A stretch of 11,976 nt of DNA from Rhizobium sp. Q54 (GTDB taxonomy: Bacteria; Pseudomonadota; Alphaproteobacteria; Rickettsiales; UBA1997), in the NCBI GenBank assembly GCA_945865855.1, contig CAMBES010000033.1, positions 1-11,976 on the forward strand, in the 5' to 3' direction. Position 1 is the first letter of the stretch. Every line of letters starts with the position of its first letter. Below are positions 1-5,517 of this stretch, piece by piece. A program made the position numbers and the translations under genes. The notes beneath the pieces were generated by a model that saw only the letters and a list, made by a program, of their open reading frames with translations, had not been told where the DNA came from and ran no database searches.

Positions 1-102
1 GTATTCTTTGGACAGCTCCGACACCTTCTCACCATTATCTGTGACGCGGCGGATGATTTCTTTTTTTTGAACTTCGTTTAAAGCGGGATAGCCTCTTGGC
101 AT
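1..102 (-). CDS. IS3-like transposase OrfA, N-terminal fragment cut by the window edge
   Basis: Read on the minus strand, an ATG at 102-100 is preceded by a good AGGAG ribosome site 5-6 nt upstream. It opens a frame of 34 codons that leaves the window without a stop. The peptide starts MPRGYPALNE and continues with KKEIIRRV and a V-S-E-L-S-K-E-Y segment. This is the usual beginning of the helix-turn-helix DNA-binding domain of IS3-family OrfA proteins, which recognise the element's terminal repeats. The 5' leader carries an IS3-like terminal sequence, which supports the call. Only the first half of the HTH is visible, so the exact IS family is inferred, and the DDE catalytic part (OrfB) would lie to the left of the window. 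Confidence 0.7.
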   Translation of the reverse strand, partial: MPRGYPALNEVQKKEIIRRVTDNGEKVSELSKEY

Positions 103-124
103 AATTTCTCCTGAAAATTGATGG

Positions 125-306
125 ATTAAAATTAGCCCAGCGAAAGTGACAACTTAAGCTGGGATTTCATCAATTTGGAGAGGGAGAGAGTGTCTTAAAA
201 AATGGGGGCATTGCCATTAAAATTAGCCCAGCGAAAGTGAAAACTTAAGCTGGGATTTCATCAATTTGGAGAGGGAGAGAGTGTCTTAAAAAATGGGGGC
301 ATTGCC
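125..306. repeat. Two tandem copies of a 91-bp unit (IS terminus and leader)
   Basis: Positions 125-215 and 216-306 are identical except for one base (C at 150, A at 241). The unit begins ATTAAAATTAGCCC and ends GGGGGCATTGCC. A further ATT follows the second copy (307-309) before the sequence diverges into the helicase gene. Each unit contains the whole IS terminal repeat and a hairpin. Confidence 0.97.
136..163. other. Stem-loop in the IS leader (second copy at 227-254)
   Basis: Twelve nucleotides on each side (CCCAGCGAAAGT and ACTTAAGCTGGG) pair with a two-base internal mismatch around a four-base loop. Read on the plus strand, the loop is GACA in this copy and GAAA in the copy at 227-254, so the single difference between the repeats falls in the loop. 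The stem lies between the IS terminus and the transposase start. Structures in this position can shield a transposase gene from read-through transcription; here that role is inference. Confidence 0.6.
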
Positions 307-1284
307 ATTTCATTTTCCAATCGTCACATTTACGACAATGATTTGGTGGTGTTTCCATCTGCTAATGAGAGCAATCCTGAGATGGGCGTATCTTACAAAA
401 AGGTTGATGCCATGTATTCATCCGGCATTAATCCTGAAGAGGCAAAAGCAATGGTGGATGCAATTCTTGATTTCATGACTAAATACCCAAATAAATCTTT
501 AGGGGTGGTTGTGATGAATCAAAAGCAAACCAGTCTGCTGAGTGAGGAGATGAAGTACGTATTTGAGAAAAATCCGCCAGCTCAAGAATACAGAGAAAAA
601 TGGCAAGATGGTCTTGAATCTTTTTTTATAAAAAATTTGGAAAATGTTCAAGGCGATGAAAGGGATGTAATTTTTATCGGAACGGTTTACGGACCAGAAA
701 AAGCTGGATCACCTGTCAGGCAAGGATTCGGCCCTATTAATGGAGTTGCCGGCAAGAGAAGATTAAATGTTTTATTTTCTCGCGCTAAAGAACGCATAGT
801 GACTTTCTCATCAATCAATACCTCCGATATAAAGGCAGAAGAAGATAGCGGAAACGAGGGAGCTTACATGTTGAAGCAATGGATTGAATATTGCGCAACC
901 GGCAGAATTCACAGTGGTAAAATTACTAACAAGGATACTGACTCAGAATTTGAAGATCATGTGGTGCAGCAAATCCGATCCATAGGATGTGACGCGATTC
1001 CTCAGGTTGGTGTTGTTGGATATTCGATTGATATTGGCGTCAAGCATTCAGATTGGCCTCATGGATTTATCATGGGAGTTGAATGTGATGGTGCAACTTA
1101 CCACTCGTCAAAATCAGCGCGTGATAGAGATAGATTGCGTCAGCAGGTGCTTGAAGGTCTTGGTTGGAACTTGTATAGAATTTGGTCAACGGATTGGTTT
1201 GATGATCCAATAAGAGAAACTGAGAAGTTGAGGGAGGCTATAAAAAATAGGATCTCAAACTTGAAAAGCGCTCTGATTAGCTAA
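307..1284 (+). pseudogene. Superfamily-1 helicase with C-terminal REase_MTES_1575-type nuclease domain, N-terminus removed
   Basis: The frame from 307 reads ISFSNRHIYDNDLVVFPS. This matches the interior of large SF1 helicases just after the conserved 'HYRS..ESLI.FSN' segment, so the N-terminal domain and ATPase motifs I-III are missing. Later motifs remain: VQGDERDVIFIGT (about 645-684, motif V region) and RRLNVLFSRAKER (about 757-795, motif VI). The C-terminal part has SEFEDHV (943-963), YSIDI near 1021 and GVECDGATYHS (1075-1107), followed by RDRDRLRQ and GWNLYRIWSTDWF. This is the pattern of the Vsr-like REase_MTES_1575 domain found on DUF4011-type helicases. Such multidomain helicase-nucleases are common in accessory islands and often suspected of a defence role. 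Homology stops at the IS junction. A TTG at 343 could start a 313-residue stub, but without an ATP-binding core it would not be a helicase. I call it a remnant, though the nuclease motifs look intact. Confidence 0.85.
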
Positions 1285-1331
1285 GCCCATGGTTTTGAAA
1301 GCCAAAGTTCTTATGGGCGCTAAACCTTTTT
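1277..1331 (+). terminator. Probable intrinsic terminator after the helicase remnant
   Basis: TTAGC (1277-1281) pairs with GCTAA (1319-1323), and GCCCAT (1285-1290) pairs with ATGGGC (1313-1318). The bulge on the 5' side contains the stop codon. A short TGGTT/AGCCA hairpin lies in the loop. A run of six T follows closely (1326-1331). Position and shape fit a Rho-independent terminator for the plus-strand gene; the bulge and large loop lower confidence. Confidence 0.5.
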
Positions 1332-1416
1332 TCATTGGTTAGTTTTTGCTGACCTCAGCTCTTAAATCTTCCACTAATTTCTGGATCTGGTTCTCTATTT
1401 GTAAATCTGTAGACAA

Positions 1417-1436
1417 CGCCAGACAGGAGTCTGGCG
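1417..1436 (-). repeat. Perfect 8-bp palindrome overlapping the tRNA-Asp CCA end
   Basis: CGCCAGAC and GTCTGGCG (on either strand) form a perfect 8-bp stem around a 4-base loop. On the minus strand the 5' arm includes the discriminator base and CCA of tRNA-Asp. The following sequence, TTGTCTACAG, is not T-rich, so it is not a classic terminator. It could be a termination or processing signal, or a small mobile palindromic repeat that abuts the tRNA. Confidence 0.7.
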
Positions 1437-1508
1437 GGAGTGACGAGACTCGAACTCGCGACCTCTTGCGTGACAGGCAAGCGCTCTAACCAACTGAGCT
1501 ACACCCCC
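1432..1508 (-). tRNA. tRNA-Asp (anticodon GTC)
   Basis: The minus strand gives a full cloverleaf. The acceptor arm GGGGGTG pairs with CACTCCC (one G-U), then TA at positions 8-9 and GCTCAGTTGGTTAGAGC for the D arm. The anticodon stem is CTTGC/GCAAG around CTGTCAC, giving anticodon GTC. The T arm contains TTCGAGT. The discriminator is G, as expected for aspartate tRNAs, and CCA is encoded. Length is 77 nt including CCA. It follows tRNA-Val by 58 nt on the same strand, an arrangement seen downstream of hupB in many alphaproteobacteria. Its 3' end faces the accessory DNA on the left. Confidence 0.97.
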
Positions 1509-1527
1509 TAATAAGTAGGAACAATGA

Positions 1528-1567
1528 TAAAAATCTTAGTTTGTGAAATAAACTTTTAGCTAAGATT
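1528..1567 (-). terminator. Hairpin with T-run between tRNA-Val and tRNA-Asp
   Basis: AATCTTAG (1532-1539) and CTAAGATT (1560-1567) form a perfect 8-bp stem, with an inner AGTTT/AAACT pairing. On the minus strand the stem is followed by TTTTT (complement of 1529-1533, partly inside the stem) and then ATCATTG. The 5' arm includes the last base of the tRNA-Val CCA. It looks like an intrinsic terminator or attenuator, so tRNA-Asp may be only partly served from the Val promoter. A 3'-processing role is equally possible. Confidence 0.45.
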
Positions 1568-1642
1568 GGTGGGTGATGACAGGCTCGAACTGCCGACCCT
1601 CTCCTTGTAAGGGAGATGCTCTACCAACTGAGCTAATCACCC
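1567..1642 (-). tRNA. tRNA-Val (anticodon TAC)
   Basis: The minus strand folds as a cloverleaf. GGGTGAT pairs perfectly with ATCACCC, with TA at 8-9 and D arm GCTCAGTTGGTAGAGC. The anticodon stem is TCTCC/GGAGA around CTTACAA, giving anticodon TAC. The T arm GGCAG/CTGTC holds TTCGAGC. The discriminator is A and CCA is encoded. Length is 76 nt including CCA. It is the first of a Val-Asp pair downstream of hupB. Confidence 0.97.
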
Positions 1643-1837
1643 ATAAATTTTTTAAGCTAAGCCCCTGGCTTTAATGCCGCTTAGCTCATGACTTGCTCAA
1701 AAGGATTATTAATCCTTTTGTTTTGGATAAGTGTCTCTCGAGCTCTCTTGAAAAATTACTTTTGCGAGAGTCTCATAATTTTTTTCTAATAATTCTATAA
1801 CCGAATGGTTATGTAAATTTTGGAGAAATTTTTTTAG
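1643..1837. other. Intergenic spacer rich in inverted repeats between hupB and tRNA-Val
   Basis: No plausible gene is present. The spacer holds four separate inverted repeats: GCTAAGC/GCTTAGC (1656-1662 with 1679-1685, plus an inner GGC/GCC), a perfect palindrome at 1698-1720, CTCTCG/CGAGAG (1735-1740 with 1765-1770), and ATAACC/GGTTAT with a GAAT loop (1797-1812). A weak minus-strand promoter for the tRNAs could be TTGAGC (complement of 1695-1700) with CATTAA 18 nt further on (complement of 1671-1676), but the match is poor. Confidence 0.55.
1698..1720. repeat. Perfect 10-bp inverted repeat with a 3-base centre
   Basis: CAAAAGGATT, centre ATT, then AATCCTTTTG. On the plus strand it runs into TTTTGG, so it could stop plus-strand transcription arriving from the accessory region before it opposes the tRNA and hupB genes. 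An operator half-site pair is the alternative. Nothing in the sequence decides between them. Confidence 0.6.
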
Positions 1838-1873
1838 AAAAAAAACTCCTTACGCGAATATTTCCGCGTAAGG
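1838..1873 (-). terminator. Rho-independent terminator of hupB
   Basis: On the minus strand CCTTACGCG and CGCGTAAGG form a perfect 9-bp GC-containing stem around an 8-base loop. They are followed by AG and eight T (complement of 1838-1845). The stem begins 8 nt after the hupB stop codon. A textbook intrinsic terminator. Confidence 0.92.
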
Positions 1874-1881
1874 GTTGGAAA

Positions 1882-2154
1882 CTATTTTACAGAATCTTTC
1901 AATGCTTTACCAGCAGCGAATTTCACGCGCTTAGATGCTTTGATTTGGATTTCTTTGCCAGTTTGAGGATTGCGACCTTTTCTAGCGGCAGTTTTTACTA
2001 CTTTAAAAGTACCAAATCCGATCAAGGTAACTACATCACCTTTTTTAAGAGCTTTAGTAGTTGCTTTAAGTAGAGCTTCCACAGCCGCGCTAGCGTCTTT
2101 TTGAGAAAGGCCAGTTTGGTTGGCAATTTCTTTAATTAAATCTGTTTTGTGCAT
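1882..2154 (-). CDS. hupB: DNA-binding protein HU
   Basis: Encodes a 90-residue protein, the standard length for HU. HU is a small basic dimer that bends and compacts DNA and assists replication, recombination and transcription. The N-terminal helical part starts MHKTDLIKEIANQTGLSQKDA. The beta-arm region carries GFGTF (about 46-50) and RNPQTGKEI (61-69), whose proline at 63 inserts into the minor groove. The C-terminal helix ends KFAAGKALKDSVK. The ATG is chosen because it gives the canonical start; a weak AGAGAT-like ribosome site lies upstream. It has its own strong terminator and stands apart from the operon upstream. In many alphaproteobacteria hupB is followed by tRNA-Val and tRNA-Asp, as here. 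It could equally be labelled HU-beta or simply hup; IHF is excluded by the sequence pattern and length. Confidence 0.97.
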   Translation of the reverse strand: MHKTDLIKEIANQTGLSQKDASAAVEALLKATTKALKKGDVVTLIGFGTFKVVKTAARKGRNPQTGKEIQIKASKRVKFAAGKALKDSVK

Positions 2155-2289
2155 ATTAATGATCTCTTTTGATTAATATTTTTAGGAAAGAAACATGTCA
2201 CGAAGCAGCTTGTAGACTGGCTTCGCAGCAGGTTGCTCAAGGAAATTATTTACGAAAAATTTGAAAGCAACTACTATTCTAAATTATTT
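2155..2289 (-). promoter_or_regulatory. hupB upstream region with two stem-loops
   Basis: This 135-bp gap separates the 5-FCL gene from hupB. On the minus strand, GTTGCT/AGCAAC (complement of 2266-2271 and 2232-2237) and CGAAGC/GCTTCG (2220-2225 and 2201-2206) can form two hairpins. No T-run follows either, so neither is a clear terminator for the upstream operon. A weak hupB promoter may overlap the first stem (TTGCTT, then an AAATAAT-like box about 14-16 nt on). ATTAAT occurs on both sides of the presumed ribosome site and could occlude it. All of this is inference from short motifs. Confidence 0.3.
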
Positions 2290-2901
2290 TTAGGTGCTGA
2301 GACCAAGACTGGTGCGGCTCGAAGAAAATAGGTTTTTTTCTGTCACAGTAAAATCAAGATTCTGATCTCTTTCTTCAGTTGGCAGATAATCTTGTGAGAG
2401 CTGGAAATCAAAGGCTAAACCGATTGTTATAATTTTGGATTTTTTCTTTTTTAGAGATTTGATTGTGCGATCAAAAAATCCACCACCCATGCCAAGCCTT
2501 GATAATCCTAAATCAAAGGCAAGTAGCGGTAAAATCAAAAAATCAGGAGAGATTATTTTTCCTTCCGCGGGCTCTTTGATTTTTGTAAAAGATTTATTGG
2601 CAACAAATTCAGCCTCTTGATCAAATAAAGTAAATTGTAACGGTTTATTTGCGGCAATGATTTTTGGATAAGAAAAGGGAATTTGGTTTTTTATAAAATG
2701 CTCTGCAATCAGATTAGTTGAAACCTCGCTTGGCATTGCAAGGTAGAGGGAGAAAATTTTATCAGAGTTTTTTTTATAAAATTTGGGCAGAAGATTTTGT
2801 AAAAAATTTTCGTTAATTTGTTGCGATCTGGTTTTGACCTCATCTTGCGATAGTAAGGCCCTCTTGGCTTTAAATATTTTACGCAAATCAGCTTTTCTCA
2901 T
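2290..2901 (-). CDS. ygfA: 5-formyltetrahydrofolate cyclo-ligase (5-FCL)
   Basis: A cytoplasmic enzyme that uses ATP to convert 5-formyl-THF to 5,10-methenyl-THF, returning stored folate to one-carbon metabolism. The family signature is clear: an N-terminal basic segment MRKADLRKIFKAKRALLS, then LPLLAFD (about 124-130) and RLGMGGGFFDR (135-145), the glycine-rich nucleotide and folate loop (family form RLGyGgGyYDR). Length of 203 residues is normal. The ATG at 2901-2899 is preferred over a TTG one codon upstream because it forms a TGATG overlap with the zapA stop, a coupling arrangement. It is the last gene of the trpB-to-ygfA operon. In many proteobacteria 6S RNA lies between zapA and this gene; here the genes overlap, so there is no room for it. 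No obvious terminator follows. Confidence 0.93.
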   Translation of the reverse strand: MRKADLRKIFKAKRALLSQDEVKTRSQQINENFLQNLLPKFYKKNSDKIFSLYLAMPSEVSTNLIAEHFIKNQIPFSYPKIIAANKPLQFTLFDQEAEFVANKSFTKIKEPAEGKIISPDFLILPLLAFDLGLSRLGMGGGFFDRTIKSLKKKKSKIITIGLAFDFQLSQDYLPTEERDQNLDFTVTEKNLFSSSRTSLGLST

Positions 2902-3203
2902 CAAAGTTTCTGAATTTTTTTTGTTAAATTTCCGATGTAGTTTGCGATATTCTCAATGTTGTCACTCATCGAATTACATACTTCTTGAGAGGTAAATTTC
3001 TCTTCTGTCGCAGATATTAATTCTTCTTCCATGGTCAGTGCGGCCATTACTAACAGCATTTTTTCGTCAGAAAATTTTAACGAGAATGATAATTCATCAA
3101 GTCTTTGATTTAAGCGTTTAACGAGTTCTAGTAATTTTTCTTTTTCCTCGGTTTTGCAGGCGATTTTGTAGTGCGATTTACCGATTTGGATTTCAACTGT
3201 CAT
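2901..3203 (-). CDS. zapA: Cell division protein ZapA
   Basis: A 100-residue protein with the ZapA layout: an N-terminal strand-rich head (MTVEIQIGKSHYKIACKTEEKEKLLELVKRLNQRL shortened here to its key parts VEI, YKI, EEKEKLL and LNQRLDEL) followed by a long helix beginning near DEKMLLVMAALTMEEEL (about 46-62) that forms the dimerising coiled coil. ZapA is a cytoplasmic tetramer that cross-links FtsZ protofilaments and stabilises the Z-ring. The start ATG has a GAGGT ribosome site (complement of 3215-3219) with good spacing. The gene overlaps the coiled-coil gene upstream by 11 nt and shares TGATG with ygfA downstream. The zapA-to-5-FCL order is conserved in many proteobacteria, which supports the call for this short, divergent family. 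Confidence 0.88.
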   Translation of the reverse strand: MTVEIQIGKSHYKIACKTEEKEKLLELVKRLNQRLDELSFSLKFSDEKMLLVMAALTMEEELISATEEKFTSQEVCNSMSDNIENIANYIGNLTKKIQKL

Positions 3204-3546
3204 ATTTTTCGATTACCTCATGAAGCGCTGCTAGATCAACTTCTATCGCTTCAGCTAAATCATTTTTTTGTTGACGAAAATTCTCGATTCTTTGCCCAAG
3301 AACTTTGTTTGTTTCGCGTAAAAACTCAGTCTCTTTCCCCAATTCGGATAGCTCTTTTTGTAGGCGATTTATTTCTGTGCCGATGCGAGAAATTACGACT
3401 GACTTTGATTCATCATCAGTCGTGAGTAATTCTGGGTTTAAAGACGTTTCGCGAATTTTTTCCCTAACGGCTTCTTCAAGATTTTTTAGCGCATCGGATA
3501 AATGCTTTCGGGCTTGATTAAATTTGGCTTCGCCCTCGAGCTTCAT
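3193..3546 (-). CDS. Small coiled-coil protein upstream of zapA (DUF4164-like)
   Basis: A 117-residue soluble, highly charged protein with no signal peptide or membrane segment. Two helical heptad-rich stretches are visible: about residues 10-35 (ARKHLSDALKNLEEAV) and about 52-110 (EINRLQKELSELGKETEFLR onward). They are separated by a short polar linker with LTTDDES. The C-terminus, LAEAIEVDLAALHEVIEKY, resembles the alphaproteobacterial DUF4164 family, often encoded directly upstream of zapA. The start ATG overlaps the argJ stop as ATGA, and the end overlaps zapA by 11 nt. Context suggests a structural partner in cell division, perhaps a ZapB-like or FtsZ-associated coiled coil, but that is inference. 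Coiled-coil composition alone gives weak homology. Confidence 0.75.
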   Translation of the reverse strand: MKLEGEAKFNQARKHLSDALKNLEEAVREKIRETSLNPELLTTDDESKSVVISRIGTEINRLQKELSELGKETEFLRETNKVLGQRIENFRQQKNDLAEAIEVDLAALHEVIEKYDS

Positions 3547-4730
3547 GACCGATAATCCTTGTTATTTTTGATGTATTCTTCGTTTAAGTCGCATGTCCAA
3601 ACGACTGCTCTACTCGCGCCGATTCCAAGATTCGCGGAAATTTTTACTTCCGATCCGCTAAGATATTTATGAACTAAATTTTCTACATATTCCGGATGTT
3701 TTGCGCCGTCTTTAGTGATTGGATGATCACCAATTTTAATGATTATTTTTTCAGGCGAAGTTTCTGAACAAGATTTTCCAACGGCCATAATGATACGTCC
3801 CCAGTTAGGATCTGCCGCCGCAATCGCAGTTTTAACCAAAGGTGAATTGGCGATTGAAAAGGCGACCTCCTTGGCCTGTTCGTAAGTTCTGGCGCCCTCG
3901 ACTTCAATTTCGATTAGTTTTTTTGCGCCTTCGCCATCAATCACAATCATCTTTGCGAGGCCTAGGGCTAATTCGTTTAATGTGTTTTTAAATTCTGTAA
4001 GTTCGAGTGAATGCGAATCGACGATTTCGTGATTTCCTACTTCTTTCGTGGCGAATAATAAAACAGTATCATTCGTTGACTGGTCTGAGTCGACAGTGAT
4101 TGCATTAAAGCTATGCTCGACAGTTTCTTTGAGTAAAATTTGTAAAGTTGCAGGGCAAATATTGGCGTCGGTAAAAATATAGCCAAGCATTGTCGCCATG
4201 TTTGGCGCGATCATTCCCGAGCCTTTAGAAAAGCCAATTAATGCAACATTGTCGCCGGCAATTTTGCAGGTTCTGTTGATTAGTTTTATCTTTGTGTCGG
4301 TGGTCATAATCGCTTGTGCAGCCTTATTCCACGAAGATTCATTGATGGTAGCATCTTTAACCATTTGCGGGATTGCCGCTTCGATTAATTCAACTTTTAA
4401 GGTTTCACCAATTACTCCAGTTGAAGAAATAAGAACTTCTTCCGGCTTACAGCCAAGATCTTTCGCAACTTTATTTGCAGTTCTCAAAACTGCTTCTTCT
4501 CCTTCTTTTCCGGTGAAGGCGTTAGCATTTCCGGCATTGACGATTAAAGCTCTGGCCTTGCCGCTTTTGACATTTTTCTTACACCAAACTACGGGCGCTG
4601 CAGGCATTGAAGAAGTCGTGAAGACTCCGGCAACATTGGCTGGTCGGTCAAAAGTGATGAGCAAAAGATCGTCGCGGTTTTTATATTTCAAACCACAATT
4701 CGTGGTGCTGATTTTTAATCCTTTAAGCAT
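3543..4730 (-). CDS. argJ: Glutamate N-acetyltransferase / ornithine acetyltransferase ArgJ
   Basis: ArgJ transfers acetyl from N-acetylornithine to glutamate, closing the acetyl cycle of arginine synthesis; bifunctional forms also use acetyl-CoA. It is a self-cleaving Ntn-type enzyme. The cleavage and nucleophile site is plain: KGSGMIAPNMATMLGYIFTD, with Thr180 of A-T-M-L starting the beta chain. ISSTGVIGE (about 101-109) provides the oxyanion-hole Thr-Gly, and NAGNANAFTG is also characteristic. TVDSDQSTNDTV lies in the beta chain, and the C-terminal NLGIGASRAVVWTCDL is complete. Length of 395 residues is normal. The ATG at 4730 is chosen over a TTG two codons upstream because AGGAG (complement of 4738-4742) lies 7 nt before it; the TTG would have almost no spacing. 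It overlaps trpA by 8 nt. Whether it is mono- or bifunctional cannot be told from sequence alone. Confidence 0.96.
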   Translation of the reverse strand: MLKGLKISTTNCGLKYKNRDDLLLITFDRPANVAGVFTTSSMPAAPVVWCKKNVKSGKARALIVNAGNANAFTGKEGEEAVLRTANKVAKDLGCKPEEVLISSTGVIGETLKVELIEAAIPQMVKDATINESSWNKAAQAIMTTDTKIKLINRTCKIAGDNVALIGFSKGSGMIAPNMATMLGYIFTDANICPATLQILLKETVEHSFNAITVDSDQSTNDTVLLFATKEVGNHEIVDSHSLELTEFKNTLNELALGLAKMIVIDGEGAKKLIEIEVEGARTYEQAKEVAFSIANSPLVKTAIAAADPNWGRIIMAVGKSCSETSPEKIIIKIGDHPITKDGAKHPEYVENLVHKYLSGSEVKISANLGIGASRAVVWTCDLNEEYIKNNKDYRS

Positions 4731-5517
4731 TAGCAAACTCCTGAATTTTTTTAGTTACTGCGGCGACAATTTCATCGCATGATTTGTTTTCCGCCATTTC
4801 TTTCACTAGTACCGAGCCAACAACCACAGCATCTACACCAATTTGAGAAAATTCTCTAACTTGTTGCGGCGTTTGAATTCCAAAGCCGATGGCGATTGGT
4901 AATTTAGAAATTTTTTTCAGGTTTTGTAAATTTTCTACATTGTCTTGAGCCTTTGCCATAGTGGTGCCAGTGATGCCGAGAAGTGAAATTAAATATAAAA
5001 ATCCTCCAGCATTTTTGGTGATTTTTTTCTGACGTTTGAAGTCGGTTGTCGGCGAAATTAGTTTGATTAGATCGAGTTTTGTTTTTGAGATTTGCGGCAT
5101 AATTTCGTGCTCTTCTTCTTGCGGAAGATCGACGATTAAAAAGCCATCAACTCCACATTCCTCTGCTTCGACAAAGATTTTATTTAAGCCGAATTTCAAA
5201 ACTGGATTGTAGTAAGTCATCAGAATCAGCGGAGTTTTTTTGTCAGTCTGACGAAATTCAGAAACCATTTTTAAGGTTTTTTGAAGCGTCATTCCGTTAG
5301 CAATCGAAAGCTTCGCAGCGATCTCGATTGTGGGCCCATCTCCCGCGGGATCAAGAAATGGCACGCCAAGTTCGATCAAATCAGCGCCAGCCGCAGGCAT
5401 AGCTTTGAGTGTTGCAAGTGAAGTTTCATAATTCGGATCTCCAGCGCAAATGTAAGCAATTAACGCCGATTTTTTTTGAGCGCGAAGCTCTCTGAATTTT
5501 TGTTCGATTCGCTTCAT
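4723..5517 (-). CDS. trpA: Tryptophan synthase alpha subunit
   Basis: The alpha subunit cleaves indole-3-glycerol phosphate to indole and glyceraldehyde 3-phosphate, passing indole through a tunnel to TrpB. The 264-residue TIM barrel carries both catalytic acids at the canonical numbers: Glu49 in DLIELGVPF and Asp60 in DPAGDGP. The usual serine before the first Asp of that motif (S-D-P) is leucine here, a mild deviation. LLGITGTT and the phosphate-binding GFGIQTPQQV and VVVGSVLV segments are present. The start codon overlaps the trpB stop by one base (TAATG), which indicates translational coupling and fits the 1:1 complex. Downstream it overlaps argJ. No other trp genes are visible, so whether the cell makes the substrate itself is unknown from this window. 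Confidence 0.97.
   Translation of the reverse strand: MKRIEQKFRELRAQKKSALIAYICAGDPNYETSLATLKAMPAAGADLIELGVPFLDPAGDGPTIEIAAKLSIANGMTLQKTLKMVSEFRQTDKKTPLILMTYYNPVLKFGLNKIFVEAEECGVDGFLIVDLPQEEEHEIMPQISKTKLDLIKLISPTTDFKRQKKITKNAGGFLYLISLLGITGTTMAKAQDNVENLQNLKKISKLPIAIGFGIQTPQQVREFSQIGVDAVVVGSVLVKEMAENKSCDEIVAAVTKKIQEFANA

Larger units (their letters stand above)
1..306 (-). mobile_element. Transposase-side end of an IS3-like insertion sequence, with a doubled terminus
   Basis: On the minus strand the outer edge reads TGGCAATGCCCCCATTTTTT followed by AAGACACT. This resembles IS3-family terminal repeats: TG at the tip, a C-rich block, then an AT-rich block and a GACA-like motif. It sits upstream of the transposase start with a leader of about 110 bp. 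The terminus occurs twice in the same orientation, ending at about 215 and about 306, and both copies are followed by ATT. The most economical reading is an IS copy (1-215) inserted into the leader of an older copy (216-306), with ATT as a 3-bp target duplication. The opposite end and the rest of the transposase lie outside the window. The family is inferred from the end sequence and the OrfA start. Confidence 0.62.

Noticed and set aside
125..306. CRISPR-like reading of the direct repeat
   Set aside because: Only two contiguous 91-bp copies without spacers; it is a doubled IS terminus.
1279..1690. AGCTAAGCCC repeated at 1279 and 1654, flanking the tRNA pair, as possible att sites
   Set aside because: Ten-base matches are expected by chance at this scale, and each copy is part of a different hairpin; similarity beyond it is patchy.
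2902..2904. TTG at 2904 as the 5-FCL start
   Set aside because: The ATG one codon later forms a TGATG coupling with the zapA stop and is a better start codon.
2880..2910. 6S RNA between zapA and the 5-FCL gene
   Set aside because: The genes overlap by one base, so there is no room; no 6S-like fold was noticed in the 135-bp gap after the 5-FCL gene either.
4731..4736. TTG at 4736 as the argJ start
   Set aside because: The AGGAG site at 4742-4738 is only 1 nt from the TTG but 7 nt from the ATG at 4730, which also gives the normal N-terminus.
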